Assembly: GCA_029785825.1 (NCBI GenBank)
Contig: JAFLYY010000001.1
Span: 1,085,374 to 1,149,373, forward strand
Origin: Nitrososphaerota archaeon
Lineage (GTDB): Archaea > Thermoproteota > Nitrososphaeria > Nitrososphaerales > Gagatemarchaeaceae
Length of the DNA: 64,000 bases
Direction: 5' to 3'
The notes under the pieces were generated by a model. That model was given only the letters and a program-made list of their open reading frames with translations, made no database searches and was not told the DNA's origin. Both the position numbers and the translations under genes were made by a program. This document shows positions 18,001 through 27,615 of the stretch, one piece after another. Within the stretch, counting starts at the first letter, position 1; every line of letters starts with the position of its first letter.

Positions 18001-21000
18001 AGCGAGGCATTCCCGGAGACGGAGTGGCCGAGGTGCACCGCCACCCCAGTCACGTCGTTTGGCTCGTTGAAGTATAGGCTGAACGAGATCGGCTCGTATA
18101 TCTCTATCACGTAGGGGAACTGCGCGACCTGGGTTGAGGGGTTCCAGCATACCAGCCTTCCATCAGACTGGTCCATGCACATCTTTGTCAGCTCTACCTG
18201 GCCGTCGACGTAACCGACTTCGATGGTCTTGGAATAAAGAACCGTCCCTCCGTTTGTGCTCGCTTCTGCGTGCAATTCGTTGGCGGACGAGTTCCCGACG
18301 TCAGGAAGCGAGAAGACCCCCTCCCAGTACCCCCCTGCAGGGACCAAGACGCTCCCGAGCACGGTCTGGTTGTCGTATACGGTGACGGTGCTGGCTTGCG
18401 GGGCCTGGCCCGACACGGACACGTTCAAGGAGGCGATCGATGAAGGCGCAAAGATGGTAACAGCGTTGGTCTGAACGTCGGCTGTCCCGATGAGCTCTCT
18501 CTGGACCTGGTTCTGGACGGAGTATGAAATGTAGACGCTCGAGCTGAGCTGAGTGGCGTTCAACGACTGCGAGAGCAGGAGCTCGTAGGAGACGATCCCC
18601 GATTCGCCTGCCGACAGTTCGCCGACCGGCACGTAGTAGTAGCTCCCGTTCTGGATGACTCCCTTCGCTTGCAGCAGGTTGAGCGCGATGCTTCCAGGGA
18701 CGAGGGACGTCTGAGCAGGCACTTGGAGCTGCAGCGTGACATTTGCAAGGGTAGTCGTGGCTGTGCTGTTGTATGTCCCCCGAATCTCTACCACCCCCCC
18801 GGGTGCGCTCACAGATGGCAAGGAAGCAACGCCGTTGCCCTGCTTGCCCGTGAAATAGACGCCTGCGGAGAGCTCGACGTTTCCGAGGTTCGTTATCTGT
18901 GCCTGCGAGATGCTCACTTCAACGCTCCCGAAGAGCGTTTGCACCTGGCTATTCCTGCTGGATAGCTGGAACTCGAACTCCCCAGGCCCGGGCGGGGAGT
19001 ATGATAGCGACGCACTCAAGTTGGAAATCGAGGTCACGTACAGAGCGAACCCAGTCGCGTTAACAGAATAGACGTTCGCTGACCAGCTTGAGACGGGCTC
19101 TTCAGGGGAGCCCGAGACGATTGTCGCCCTGACCAGGCCTTGTTGTGCCGCGTAGAGCGAGATAGTGGCGTTCCTTGAAGGGTTTAGCTGTGCCGAGTCG
19201 CAGACCAGAGGAAGACCGAACGAGTATCCGTTCCAGCAAGCTTTCACAACCTCCCCTGCATATCCGGCGAACTCGAACGGGTTCGAAGAGACGTCATACT
19301 CCTGCCCATTCGCGTCCGTGAGCGTCGGGTCTTTGCCCGCGTGGGCAGTCGTATAGCCGTAGACGAAAGGCAGGAACTGCGTCTGGTTGAGGTACTTCAC
19401 AAACACATCGACGGCCACACTGCTGGGCCCGACTAAGGGTATGTTGAGGTCGAGGACGGTGGTCAGGCCTGGGGCGATGGTCGTATCTTCGAGGGACGAG
19501 GAGAGGAGCTGTGGCGAGGCGGCATAGGCTGTTGCTTGCCCCGAATAGAAAGCCGCGCTGTACCCTCCCGTCGCGTTGGTGAGCGCGCTGTCCGTAAGGG
19601 TCACGCCGTTGATCTGCTCGTCGATAGTGACGCGCGCGTCCGCGACGACCGTCCCGTTGCTGTAGGAGACAAGACCCTGGAGCGTGCCTGTGGGCAGAGG
19701 CTGCAGCTCTATGATGGGGGTGGTGCCGTTGACCGTGAACGACTCGGCGGCGGGGGTCTCATAGGGCAGGCCCGTCCCGTAAAGGTTGGTGGTGATTGTG
19801 AGGGTCGCACCTGACGGTGAAAGTACAGATGGCGTGAGGCCGCTGGAGTTGGTGGTGAGCAGCCCCGCGACTCCGCCAGTCCCCGAGAAGGTCAGCTGCA
19901 CGCCTGCCACCGCGGTGCCCTGGGCGCCCGTGACCAAAGCGTGGGCACTCTGAATCTCGAATGAAACAGCGTTGCTTCCTGGAGCAAGAGTCACGGTCTT
20001 CGTTACGCAGAGACCGTCGACGCATGCTTGGACTGGTTCAGCCGAGCCCGAGGGAAGCCCTGTGAAAGCCAGCGTGCCTGTCCCCCCTGTGACGAATTCG
20101 AGCCCGGGGACTGAGACCGACACCCCGGAAACGGGGCTTCCGTCGGGCAGAACCGCGCTGACCTGGAGGGAAGAAGAAGAGACAGGGACGAATGTGGCGT
20201 TGAGCGGGGATATGATTGATATGGCACCGATCGAAGAATAGATCGAGGAGTACCCGGCCGATGTGAAGAGCTCGTTGGCGAGGGGGTCGTAGACCACCGC
20301 CTGCTGTCCAGGGAAATACCACCCGTTGTTGATACGGTAAATCGTCGCCCCGTCGTAGACCGCGCCTGCCGCCCCTGTCGCCGTATCGTAGGAGGCAAGG
20401 ATGGGAGACCCGCCCATGGTCACGGCGACGTAGACCTCGTCGTTCGACGGGTCATAAGCTGCCGCCATGGTGCCGCAGACCTCACCCCCTGAGGAGCAGG
20501 GGAGCGACGTAATCGCGATGACGTTCCCCGTGGTCGCGTTTATGGTTGCCAGCTCGAATGGCAGACCGTCTCCTACGGTGTATATCGTCCCTGTCTTGCT
20601 GTCTACCGCCATGGCGTCAGAAAGAGGGACGCTGGAGTTCGCTACGATAGCACCTGTCGAGCCGTTGATCGCGTAGAGCCTGTCGCTCCCCTCCACGTAG
20701 CAAGAGTAGATGACCGACCCACACTCCGTTCCTCCGAGGGCATACACATACCCGGTTACAGGGTCGTAGGCGATCGCGCCGGTGGCGGACGGTTGGGCAC
20801 CCAAGCTGATGTTCCCTGACAGGGTGTTGGTGGAGGCGTCTATCACGAACACGAACCCCCCGTTGCCGCTGCTGCCTGTCACGAAGACCTTGTTGCTGAC
20901 GGGGTCGAAGGCTGCGGAGACCAGGTTCACCCCTTCGAAGGGACCGCCGGTCGTCGTGTTGACAGGTATGGTCGCGACGACGGTCTCGGTCATGGTGTCG

Positions 21001-24000
21001 AACACGGTGACATTGTCGAATTTCTGGGAGTAGCAGGCGTACCCTCCACCACCGGAGAGAGTAGCGCAGTGCGCGGGGGCTACGCTGCTCTGGCCGCTGA
21101 CGACGTAGAGATACCCGTTTGTGGGGTCGTACACCATCCCTCCGATTGATACAGCCGAGACAGGCACGTTGCCTTCGACCTGGCCCGTGGTCGCGTTCAG
21201 GAACCACAGAGTGTTCGTCTGCCGGTCGGCGACGAAGACCAGCCCGTCGCTGGCGAAGGCCAGAGAGTCTGGCGTGGCCCCGAGGAGTATCTCGGACACC
21301 ACTGTGTTAGACGAGCCGCCGACTACGGAGATGGCGTATGAGCCAGGGGACGACGCGTACACGTCTCCGTTCGCTGGGTTGGCCGCAGCGATCGTGTAGA
21401 GAGGGCTTCCCTGCTCCCCGGCGAGCCCTGTGATGTTCGCGGCCATGGCCCCTGTGGCGGGGTTGACGGCCGACATTCCATACACATTTGGAAATGGAGG
21501 AGGGAGGATCGGGTCGGAGACGTAGATGTAGCCGTTCTCTGGGTCGAACACCGTGTCAGCCGCGCATGCCATGGGTCCTACCTTGGCCAATGTTGAGCTG
21601 TTCGCGTCAAACGAATACATCCCCCCTCCGCCGCAATTCACGTAAGAAACATAGTAGTTCCCAAAAGCAAGGTAAGCCAAGCCGGTGTGGCTGTCGTACG
21701 AAATCGAGTTGAGGTTGTTGAGTCCGGACGTCACGTTCGAGAGCACCGCCCATGGCGAAGGCTTCAGCGCGAGGATCTCTGACCCTGAAGCGGTGCTGTT
21801 CTCGAACTGTCCGCCCAGATAGACCGTACCGCGCGCCGGGTCGACGGCCATGAGCGAGAGGGACCTGAAGGCGTCGGTGGAGACCGTGAAGTTGGATTCG
21901 ACCGCGCCTGTAGTCCCCGACACGGCGTAGACCACTTCATTCGTGTATGTTTCAGAGGAGTTTGTTATCTGAACTAGGGCGTAGAAGGTGCCGGTGGAGC
22001 TCGCGAAGCCTGCGGATTGGACTCCGGTGATGTATTCGGCTGCGGAGGGATGCGGGAGGAGGGGGGCGACCGCGACTATCGCGCCGTCGATTGGATTGAT
22101 GATCGTGACTGTGGCGCCCAGGTAGTAATCCAAGACCCCGTTGGAGTCGGCGTTGGAGAGGACTGAGCTGTTCGTCACGAGCAGGTAACCGCTCGATGGA
22201 TCGACCGTAACGGTGTCTACGCCGACGACATTGAACTCCTGAATTATGCTCTTCGTCGTCGCGTTCACCCCCAAGATTCTGTTCGGAGAGGTAGAGCTCA
22301 GGGCGTAGAGCATCCCGTTGACCGGGTCGTACGTGAGCTGCCGAATCTGAGTGTTATAGGCGCCAAACGCAGTGAGCGCCGAACCCGGGTATGTCGTGCC
22401 ATTGTAGAGGAGCAGCTGCTCGGAATAGACGAACCCTACGTCCTCGGTCACCCCCGAGCCGTTGACGAGCACCATCTGCGTGCGAGGGGGGACCTGGGGA
22501 ACATACGGCCCCACATCAGGGAGCGTGTAGGGATAGTAACCGTCAGGGAAGCTGTAGTCTATCGTGCTCGAGGTGGACGTCTTCGTGACGTTCGCGAAGG
22601 TCACGGTCCAGGTCGTCCCCTGGGGGAGGCCCGCTTCGACGAAGGCGACCTGGTAGGTAGGCCCCGGAGGGAGGTAGCCGAACTGGGAGGTCGGCTGAGC
22701 GAAAGAACACGACTCGGGTGAGGTGGTACATCCGGGACCAGTTGGCCAAAGCACGGTCACCGTGTAGGTCCCGCCTATCCAGCCAGGACCTCCGGTGGTG
22801 AAGTTGTCGGAGAAGAGGCCAGTGGTGGCGTTGACTGCTACGGTGTCAGAACGGATGACTGCGCCGAGCGGGTTCGTCAGTGTCACCATGGCGTAGGTGG
22901 TGAAGTTGACAGAAGGACTGGCGGTCACGTTTCCGTTGACGAGCACTGTCTCTGTGCCGGAGTAGAAAGCAGAGTTGGTGTGGACATACACGTTGAGTAT
23001 GCCCGCGCGCCCGAATATGGAATACTGGAGCGGGATTGAGATGTCTGACCCGTTCAAGGTAGCTGTGCCGCTGTACGGCGACACGCCGTAGCCGATGACC
23101 CCCAGATAGTCCGACCTTCCGACCGAGGACACGACGTAGGTGTAGTTCCCGTTAGCCTCTGTGAAAGAGACGGAGAACGGAGAGATTGCAGACGACTCGA
23201 AGCCGCTGAGGTTGGCGCCCCAAAGCTCGCCGTCTGGGAGCCCCGACTCAGTGAAGGTGACCGTGTAGCAGCCGGAACTGGTGAACTGGATGGTCTGCGA
23301 CACGTCGCTCCCATTGACTGCGAGCATCCTCGAAGGTAGCGACGCGCAGTAGCCGTCCTTGGCGGTCACGTTGAGCTGGTAGACGCCGTTCGGGGCGGAG
23401 TACGTGATGCTGTTCGACGTCGCGTACTTTGGAGCGGTCCCTGCTATGACCGTCCCCCACTCGTCTCCGGACGGGAGGCCCGATTCGGTGAGCGTGATGT
23501 TGAAGCGCGTGTCATATATGACCGAGACCGTCCCTGAACCTCCACTCACGTCATACAGCTGGTTGTTGGATTGGTCGAATGCGATCTCCCGTGGCCCGCC
23601 GCTCGAGTATGCGAAGCCCAATAGGGCCTGCCCCCCCGTCAGCATGAACCCTACCGCCTTTCCCGTGCTCGGGTCTATCGCGCTTACGTTCTGTGGGTAG
23701 GAGCCGACGCTTGCGGTCGAATACAGGTACCCGTTGGCTGGGTCGAATGCCAGTCCGACGGGGCCGCATGTGCTTGAGACGTATCGGTATCCGCAGGAGA
23801 CCTCGATGACTGAAGAGGTGTTTGCCTGAGGGTCGACCACGTCGATGGGGTAGGAGATGACGCCGTCAGATCCAGGAGTGTATGCGCTGTTCTCCTCGAG
23901 GTAGATCGTGCCACCAGGCGTGATGGTAGCTGTCCCTGCTCCTAAGGAGGATATACCGGTGTTTTCGGCTGGAATGGGTATCGTTGCTACCACTGAGTTC

Positions 24001-25220
24001 GTGCTGTTGATTCCAAACATGTCCGCGTGGCCGACGACGAAGGTCGCGCCGCAGAACCAGGTTGTCACGTACATGAGACCGTCATTCGCGTCGTAGACTG
24101 GTGCGAAGGTCCAGCATCCGCCAAGGCTGTCTATGGAGGTAGCGATGGAATTGCTGGTGGCGTTGATGATGACCACATTTTCCGTGCTGAAGGAATTGCC
24201 CGTCACGTACACCTCGTTGCTGGAAGCGTCATATGCGACAGCGACCGCACCGAAGTTGCTCGGCAAAGCGATTGACTTCAGGACGGTGTTGTTGTTTGTG
24301 TCGAAGACGACGACCACGGGAGTCGGGCATCCGGACGAGGTCACGTAGAGGTACCCGGTGGTAGGGTCGAGGGTCAATGCCGGCCCGTAGGAACCGCACT
24401 GCGTGTCGGCAGAAGGGACCAACGTCGTAGAGCGCACGACCTTGTCTGTCGTGGGACTGATCTCGAAGACTGTAGTGTTGCTGCTGCCTGTGACTCCGGC
24501 GACGTAGATCATTCCATTTGAAGGGCTCGTGGCGACAGATTCGGGGGTCGCAGGTGGCACCGCGCCATCGAAGGGGTTCGGCACGTCCCCCGGAAGGAGA
24601 GTGTCGTTGCTCAGGACGAGGGTGTTCTCCACGTAGCCGGCGGTGCTGTTCGGCGGGATGGGATTCCCTCTGGGGCTCGTCTGGGAGCTGGTAAGGGCCG
24701 AGAGAGGCGAGCCTGACAGAGCAGGTATGGGGGCGGTCAGGCCGCCATAGAGAGCAAGCATTCTTCCCCACAGCCAGGAGCTGAGATGCGTTGCGGTGGA
24801 CAGCGCCGAAGTCCCGCTGGCGACGATGCCGCTCCATAGATTGGAAAGCGCGTCGAAGGCGTTCGACATCAAGAGTCCGAAGCGCTTCGACAGCGGGCAG
24901 CCTGCGCAGTTCAAAGGGTTCGGCGACCCGGACATCACCGGGACGACATTGGCCACCAGCACGCTTTCGCTGGCATAGTTCTGCTTGGGAGCACCGACGG
25001 TTGGGGGGGACGGGGTGAACAAGAAACCGAACCCTCCGAGGTTCACGACAGGAATTACCGTAGCAGAGGAGACCATCAAAGCGGCTATCACAAGCGAGAC
25101 CGCCTTTTTCGGCCCGGCGCTCTTCGGGCCCGATATCAAGGTGCCTGGATGCACCCCCCAGGCTTCGGGCGGTACGGCACGTGACTCTCGCGGCTCCGCG
25201 GTGTGACGACCAAGGGCCAA
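15021..25220 (-). CDS. Giant cell-surface protein with propeller and repeat domains, 3399 aa
   Basis: Predicted exported, membrane-anchored surface protein. A hydrophobic segment near residues 38-65 acts as signal or N-terminal anchor; a GTG at 25154 would give a more normal N terminus than the TTG at 25220. Two blocks of YVTN-type beta-propeller repeats follow (about 215-560 and 960-1600, pattern DPxNGYLYV), with three ESGLPxGxxW modules between them. The rest is Ig-like and other beta-rich repeats. Residues about 3301-3359 are almost all Thr/Ser, a probable glycosylated stalk, ahead of a C-terminal helix and a basic RKRAWWH tail. It is probably an S-layer or adhesin component. Confidence 0.9.
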   Translation of the reverse strand: MALGRHTAEPRESRAVPPEAWGVHPGTLISGPKSAGPKKAVSLVIAALMVSSATVIPVVNLGGFGFLFTPSPPTVGAPKQNYASESVLVANVVPVMSGSPNPLNCAGCPLSKRFGLLMSNAFDALSNLWSGIVASGTSALSTATHLSSWLWGRMLALYGGLTAPIPALSGSPLSALTSSQTSPRGNPIPPNSTAGYVENTLVLSNDTLLPGDVPNPFDGAVPPATPESVATSPSNGMIYVAGVTGSSNTTVFEISPTTDKVVRSTTLVPSADTQCGSYGPALTLDPTTGYLYVTSSGCPTPVVVVFDTNNNTVLKSIALPSNFGAVAVAYDASSNEVYVTGNSFSTENVVIINATSNSIATSIDSLGGCWTFAPVYDANDGLMYVTTWFCGATFVVGHADMFGINSTNSVVATIPIPAENTGISSLGAGTATITPGGTIYLEENSAYTPGSDGVISYPIDVVDPQANTSSVIEVSCGYRYVSSTCGPVGLAFDPANGYLYSTASVGSYPQNVSAIDPSTGKAVGFMLTGGQALLGFAYSSGGPREIAFDQSNNQLYDVSGGSGTVSVIYDTRFNITLTESGLPSGDEWGTVIAGTAPKYATSNSITYSAPNGVYQLNVTAKDGYCASLPSRMLAVNGSDVSQTIQFTSSGCYTVTFTESGLPDGELWGANLSGFESSAISPFSVSFTEANGNYTYVVSSVGRSDYLGVIGYGVSPYSGTATLNGSDISIPLQYSIFGRAGILNVYVHTNSAFYSGTETVLVNGNVTASPSVNFTTYAMVTLTNPLGAVIRSDTVAVNATTGLFSDNFTTGGPGWIGGTYTVTVLWPTGPGCTTSPESCSFAQPTSQFGYLPPGPTYQVAFVEAGLPQGTTWTVTFANVTKTSTSSTIDYSFPDGYYPYTLPDVGPYVPQVPPRTQMVLVNGSGVTEDVGFVYSEQLLLYNGTTYPGSALTAFGAYNTQIRQLTYDPVNGMLYALSSTSPNRILGVNATTKSIIQEFNVVGVDTVTVDPSSGYLLVTNSSVLSNADSNGVLDYYLGATVTIINPIDGAIVAVAPLLPHPSAAEYITGVQSAGFASSTGTFYALVQITNSSETYTNEVVYAVSGTTGAVESNFTVSTDAFRSLSLMAVDPARGTVYLGGQFENSTASGSEILALKPSPWAVLSNVTSGLNNLNSISYDSHTGLAYLAFGNYYVSYVNCGGGGMYSFDANSSTLAKVGPMACAADTVFDPENGYIYVSDPILPPPFPNVYGMSAVNPATGAMAANITGLAGEQGSPLYTIAAANPANGDVYASSPGSYAISVVGGSSNTVVSEILLGATPDSLAFASDGLVFVADRQTNTLWFLNATTGQVEGNVPVSAVSIGGMVYDPTNGYLYVVSGQSSVAPAHCATLSGGGGYACYSQKFDNVTVFDTMTETVVATIPVNTTTGGPFEGVNLVSAAFDPVSNKVFVTGSSGNGGFVFVIDASTNTLSGNISLGAQPSATGAIAYDPVTGYVYALGGTECGSVIYSCYVEGSDRLYAINGSTGAIVANSSVPLSDAMAVDSKTGTIYTVGDGLPFELATINATTGNVIAITSLPCSSGGEVCGTMAAAYDPSNDEVYVAVTMGGSPILASYDTATGAAGAVYDGATIYRINNGWYFPGQQAVVYDPLANELFTSAGYSSIYSSIGAISIISPLNATFVPVSSSSLQVSAVLPDGSPVSGVSVSVPGLEFVTGGTGTLAFTGLPSGSAEPVQACVDGLCVTKTVTLAPGSNAVSFEIQSAHALVTGAQGTAVAGVQLTFSGTGGVAGLLTTNSSGLTPSVLSPSGATLTITTNLYGTGLPYETPAAESFTVNGTTPIIELQPLPTGTLQGLVSYSNGTVVADARVTIDEQINGVTLTDSALTNATGGYSAAFYSGQATAYAASPQLLSSSLEDTTIAPGLTTVLDLNIPLVGPSSVAVDVFVKYLNQTQFLPFVYGYTTAHAGKDPTLTDANGQEYDVSSNPFEFAGYAGEVVKACWNGYSFGLPLVCDSAQLNPSRNATISLYAAQQGLVRATIVSGSPEEPVSSWSANVYSVNATGFALYVTSISNLSASLSYSPPGPGEFEFQLSSRNSQVQTLFGSVEVSISQAQITNLGNVELSAGVYFTGKQGNGVASLPSVSAPGGVVEIRGTYNSTATTTLANVTLQLQVPAQTSLVPGSIALNLLQAKGVIQNGSYYYVPVGELSAGESGIVSYELLLSQSLNATQLSSSVYISYSVQNQVQRELIGTADVQTNAVTIFAPSSIASLNVSVSGQAPQASTVTVYDNQTVLGSVLVPAGGYWEGVFSLPDVGNSSANELHAEASTNGGTVLYSKTIEVGYVDGQVELTKMCMDQSDGRLVCWNPSTQVAQFPYVIEIYEPISFSLYFNEPNDVTGVAVHLGHSVSGNASLGSNGVYSVSFNVPSGSWWESGWDGTISVTYLQLPYPKYNGTLPTPTLPEKLPPDQSVSGIPVFNITLTSESSTSFSETISLPNGTFLMTSTGSLTANYSMDLTQAQIVQALSSGLPVYNFSVSVTALNSTVNLLQISYFVPNDAQVVGAASDLAASGGVVDPIGTLFKLMWSYNGGILSKAYDFCVTYPAVCRAGSGGEATTIKVASALDKAELVYKSESALSTFVSLYDAGKNLYTLENMNQELNNLAQCALLNLQPGEGQKAYLNLIFADEHLVDVAEGAKYLYNMATAPFDFLVSAVTGKVVAVGNDYLNSIVNQVQNDISTLGGDINCGTHPVSNVNQEYDPSGVVYAGLLTNPVANATVIVLQYNSTTSQWVPWAASGFGQLNPQETDQGGRYAWFVPAGRYMVVVQAPGYSTASSIVVYVPPPATGVDIDLSPSSPPSVSGVSVFSNSTGSFIELSFDQLMRASTLNGTTIAISSNGGQNVTGTIFPVSSQLSPGGVPLTSEAIFVPSSPLLQGVNYTVLVSPSVENYANMTMGSAFRAEAGIAPLTYTLTTDATDVAPGEPLNATATTNDPLSKDVQFTWLSPAGQPVSSSLTALSSSGASSTFTPSQNGTWVVEATFTDGMNVIKTLTRTLYVVQPSPLTELFVTAVANGTGAASADSALSNGINVVLTGIAPGASVGVDTFDYVATPPGTTSLSAQTGTTAIGYFDVGVVGASAGSATVCFTLSGVSSSDLLYYYSVGEGAWVEASGPTFASPDTLCGSVGVSELGGTPFAAAQPPSTPPSPVAFAFSLSVSPSSESVTQGGTATATVTVSLISGSTQPVSLSASGLPSEAPGTFSLTSCTPSCTSTLSIPTSSTTPAGTYSITVTASGGSSTETAAFTLTVTPSTTTTTTTTSTTTTTTTSSATTTSFTTAASSTTTTTTSSTATTPEPPPLTTTTTASTTSVYAASPQATAMEYAEIALAVVLLAVVAGVLMVSRKRAWWH
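15144..15320 (-). repeat. Low-complexity Thr/Ser codon repeat
   Basis: Tandem ACN/TCN codons encode the Thr/Ser-rich stalk of the giant surface protein. On the plus strand it reads as runs of gtagtggta-like units. Such tracts can change length by slippage, giving variable stalk lengths. Confidence 0.75.
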
Positions 25221-25343
25221 GTTCAGGAGAGGAAGGCAGCGGAGATAAGGCTCAGGTTTCCCGACTTTAGGAAACTCGGCTCTTCACCGGCCTCTGCTGT
25301 GAAGCGGGAGGGCGACGCATGGACGAATAGGGAACTCTGATTT

Positions 25344-25505
25344 CTAGGCGAAGCCCGCCGCCACCATAGCGGTGAGCGTAAGGAGCATCAGCGCGAGCTC
25401 GACCACCGAAGCACGGCCGAGCGACCTCTGGGCGCTCACGAGCCCGTCCTTGGAGCCGCCGCTCTGGATCAGTGCCGTGAGCCGCCTGTCTGCGGGGACG
25501 AGACT
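25344..25505 (-). pseudogene. Truncated duplicate of the CopD-like gene (C-terminal remnant)
   Basis: Reading this strand gives about 53 codons starting near VPADRRLTAL and ending in TAMVAAGFA plus stop. It aligns without gaps to the end of the CopD-like protein at 14351-14833 (VPAGRRLTAL through AAMVSAGFH). Most residues match. The first two thirds of the gene are absent. Both copies have the same orientation and bracket the giant surface gene together with its small RHH-like follower, pointing to a segmental duplication or recombination event. Confidence 0.8.
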
Positions 25506-25612
25506 ACGCGGGCAGAGACCCTTCCTTCAGGCGGCCCCTTTGAGCGCTGTGTGCAGAATCTGTCCGGATCTACGAAAACAGCGAGAAATCGAAAAAGGAT
25601 GGGCGTCGGCCC

Positions 25613-26986
25613 TTAGCCACGTTTCCTCACCGAGAGGACCATGGCTGCGAGGCCGAGCACTATCGCTACTCCTAGGGCTGTGTATGATACGATGCTCAGG
25701 GTTGACACCTGGCTGTTTGTGCTGTTGACGGTCGAGCTCAGGGAACCGACCGTGCCTGAGAGGGCGCTCAGCCCGCCGCTGAGCGAAGAGAGGGACAGCT
25801 GGGAGACGACTGCTCCCTGGACCGGAACTGTCACGGTGTGGTCGAAGCTGTTGTCGGAGAGGACTGCGGTTTCAGTCGCGTTCGCCGCGAGGACTCCGAA
25901 GAACTCGTTGTGTATGAAGTTCCCAGAGATGATGGTCTGCGTCACGACTGCGGAGCCGCTTATGGCGCCGATCAGGGTTATCCCGGTGGTCTTGGGGCCG
26001 AAGCCGGCGTTGCCGCTGACTATGTTCCCGACGACTCTGGTCCCGGAGACCAGGTCGCCCGGTGTGTTGCTGTGGACTATTATTCCGGGTATCAGGTTGT
26101 TGAGGACAGTGTTGTCGATTACGCTGTTGTTTATCGCTGAGGTGTGAGGGATGTCGGCGGCGACCACTATGCCTCCAGGGAGCCCGTTGCCGACATAGTT
26201 GGAGCTGACCACGTTATCGGTCACGCCCTCTCCGGGGTTGTACGCCGCCACCACTATTCCGCAGCCGCCGGCGTTGCCTATCACGGTGTTGCCTGTGATG
26301 ACGTTGCCGAAAGCGGGGTTCGGAGTCCCGTTGCTCAGGCCGCCGGGGTTAATGTGCCCGTCGTCGGCCACCCCGATCCCTCCATCGGCGACGTTGTTTA
26401 TGACAGTGTTGGCTGCGACGGTGGAGTTCGAGGTCCCGACCAGTTCGATGGCCTTGTTCTCCTCAATGCAGGGAGAGGTGGGCACGGCGGGAGCCGCTGG
26501 ACAGACAGAGGGCCTGAGGCCGTTGTTAGCCACTAGGTTGCCCTCGATAGTGACGTCGACTGAATCCTGGACGAAGATCCCGTGGTTGTCTGCGTGCGAC
26601 ACCGTGAGCCCTTCGATTACGGTCCCGCTCGCGGCGGGGCCTATGACTTCTATGCCGTAGGTCTGTCCGATGGCGTTGACCACAGTTAGGGACGCCTCTG
26701 AGCTGGCCGACTCGATGGTGACGCGCTTGGTTATGTTCACCATCTCGTTGTAGGTACCGGGCTCGACGATGATTATGGAACCGCCGCTCGCCACGGAGAC
26801 CGCGTGCGAGATGGTCGCATACGGGGCGGTCAGAGATCCCGTCCCGGTCACGTCGCTCCCCGCTGGACTGACGAAGATCTGCGGAGGGGACTGCGCGCCG
26901 GCAGGCAGGGCACCGGCGGCGCCGACGAACCCGGCGAAGAGCAGAGAGCACAGGAGTAGAAACGACTGAATGTTTCGCCTTTGCAT
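25613..26986 (-). CDS. Secreted right-handed beta-helix surface protein
   Basis: Exported protein of about 457 residues. It has a signal peptide (basic start, then SFLLLCSLLFAGFVGAAG) and a DUF1565/PbH1-like region of many short turns such as GNTVIGNAGGCGIVV and NNSVIDNTVLNNLIPGI, the NosD/CASH beta-helix pattern. A C-terminal helix followed by RKRG anchors it. The ATG at 26986 is preferred over a GTG at 26995 because a CTTAACTA box lies about 28 nt upstream. Beta-helix surface proteins often bind or cleave polysaccharide; the target is unknown. Its neighbour is the giant surface gene on the same strand. Confidence 0.85.
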   Translation of the reverse strand: MQRRNIQSFLLLCSLLFAGFVGAAGALPAGAQSPPQIFVSPAGSDVTGTGSLTAPYATISHAVSVASGGSIIIVEPGTYNEMVNITKRVTIESASSEASLTVVNAIGQTYGIEVIGPAASGTVIEGLTVSHADNHGIFVQDSVDVTIEGNLVANNGLRPSVCPAAPAVPTSPCIEENKAIELVGTSNSTVAANTVINNVADGGIGVADDGHINPGGLSNGTPNPAFGNVITGNTVIGNAGGCGIVVAAYNPGEGVTDNVVSSNYVGNGLPGGIVVAADIPHTSAINNSVIDNTVLNNLIPGIIVHSNTPGDLVSGTRVVGNIVSGNAGFGPKTTGITLIGAISGSAVVTQTIISGNFIHNEFFGVLAANATETAVLSDNSFDHTVTVPVQGAVVSQLSLSSLSGGLSALSGTVGSLSSTVNSTNSQVSTLSIVSYTALGVAIVLGLAAMVLSVRKRG

Positions 26987-27411
26987 TTTCGGCACCTTGA
27001 GACGTCTGCACGTAGTTAAGCGGCGGGTTTCCTTGAAGACGGAAACCCATCCGTGGGCGTAGCTCTGCTGACCCGCGCATCACGGCGGCCGCAGCTTGCG
27101 TCCCGAAGAGGGGACGGGGCGTCACGCCCGTTGAGAATTCTGACCCGAGCGCCCCGGGCGAGATTTAGACCGCAGATGGGTATGAATTTATGGCCTCGGG
27201 GAACGGGATAGGTTCGAAGCCGCGCAGTGAACATGTTCGAAGGGGCCCGCGTAAACAGCCGAGCGAGCCCTTGGTCGTGACGACCAGATGCCGGATTCGC
27301 TTCTCCGTCCTGCCGGACCGAGGCAGGGGCCTTTGACTGGCCTTTCATGCAGCTGTTTGACTGACGGCAGGGTTTAGTAAACAGCGTAGAGGAGAGCCAC
27401 GACTTGCCGCC
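26987..27411. other. Intergenic region containing a tRNA-Glu 3'-end copy
   Basis: No convincing gene. It holds the promoter of the beta-helix gene (near 27012-27020, minus strand), the 16-bp att-like repeat at 27151-27166, and a GTTTAGTAAA box near 27372-27381 serving the small gene at 27412. Confidence 0.5.
27151..27166 (+). repeat. 16-bp direct repeat of the tRNA-Glu 3' end (att-like)
   Basis: GCCCCGGGCGAGATTT here is identical to 28897-28912, which is the acceptor and T-stem end of the tRNA gene. The two copies are in direct orientation, 1.7 kb apart, and bracket an SDR gene and a small membrane protein gene. This is the pattern left by site-specific integration at a tRNA, though no integrase is present. 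Confidence 0.55.
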
Positions 27412-27615
27412 ATGAGAGACGCAAGGAAGTTCGTTCTGGATTGGCTCGCCGCAGTGAGCATCATCACACTGGCGATTGTGCCCGTTCGCTTTTACTTGTT
27501 CTCCGGGAACGACTGGCTCGTCGGCGCCGTTTCTGTTCTCGCTCTTGCTTTCGTGGTAGCATACTTCCTCGTCGCTCGGCTCTGGAAGCCCAGTGTTGTC
27601 GGCTTGTCTCCCTGA
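27412..27615 (+). CDS. Small two-helix membrane protein
   Basis: A 67-residue protein with two hydrophobic segments (about residues 9-30 and 33-55) and a basic N terminus. ATG 27412 lies about 35 nt after a GTTTAGTAAA promoter-like element. No family is recognised. It lies inside the stretch bounded by the tRNA-Glu-derived repeats. Confidence 0.5.
   Translation: MRDARKFVLDWLAAVSIITLAIVPVRFYLFSGNDWLVGAVSVLALAFVVAYFLVARLWKPSVVGLSP

Noticed and set aside
25221-25343. Searched for an insertion sequence or transposase around the giant gene.
   Set aside because: No transposase-like frame and no terminal inverted repeats were found.
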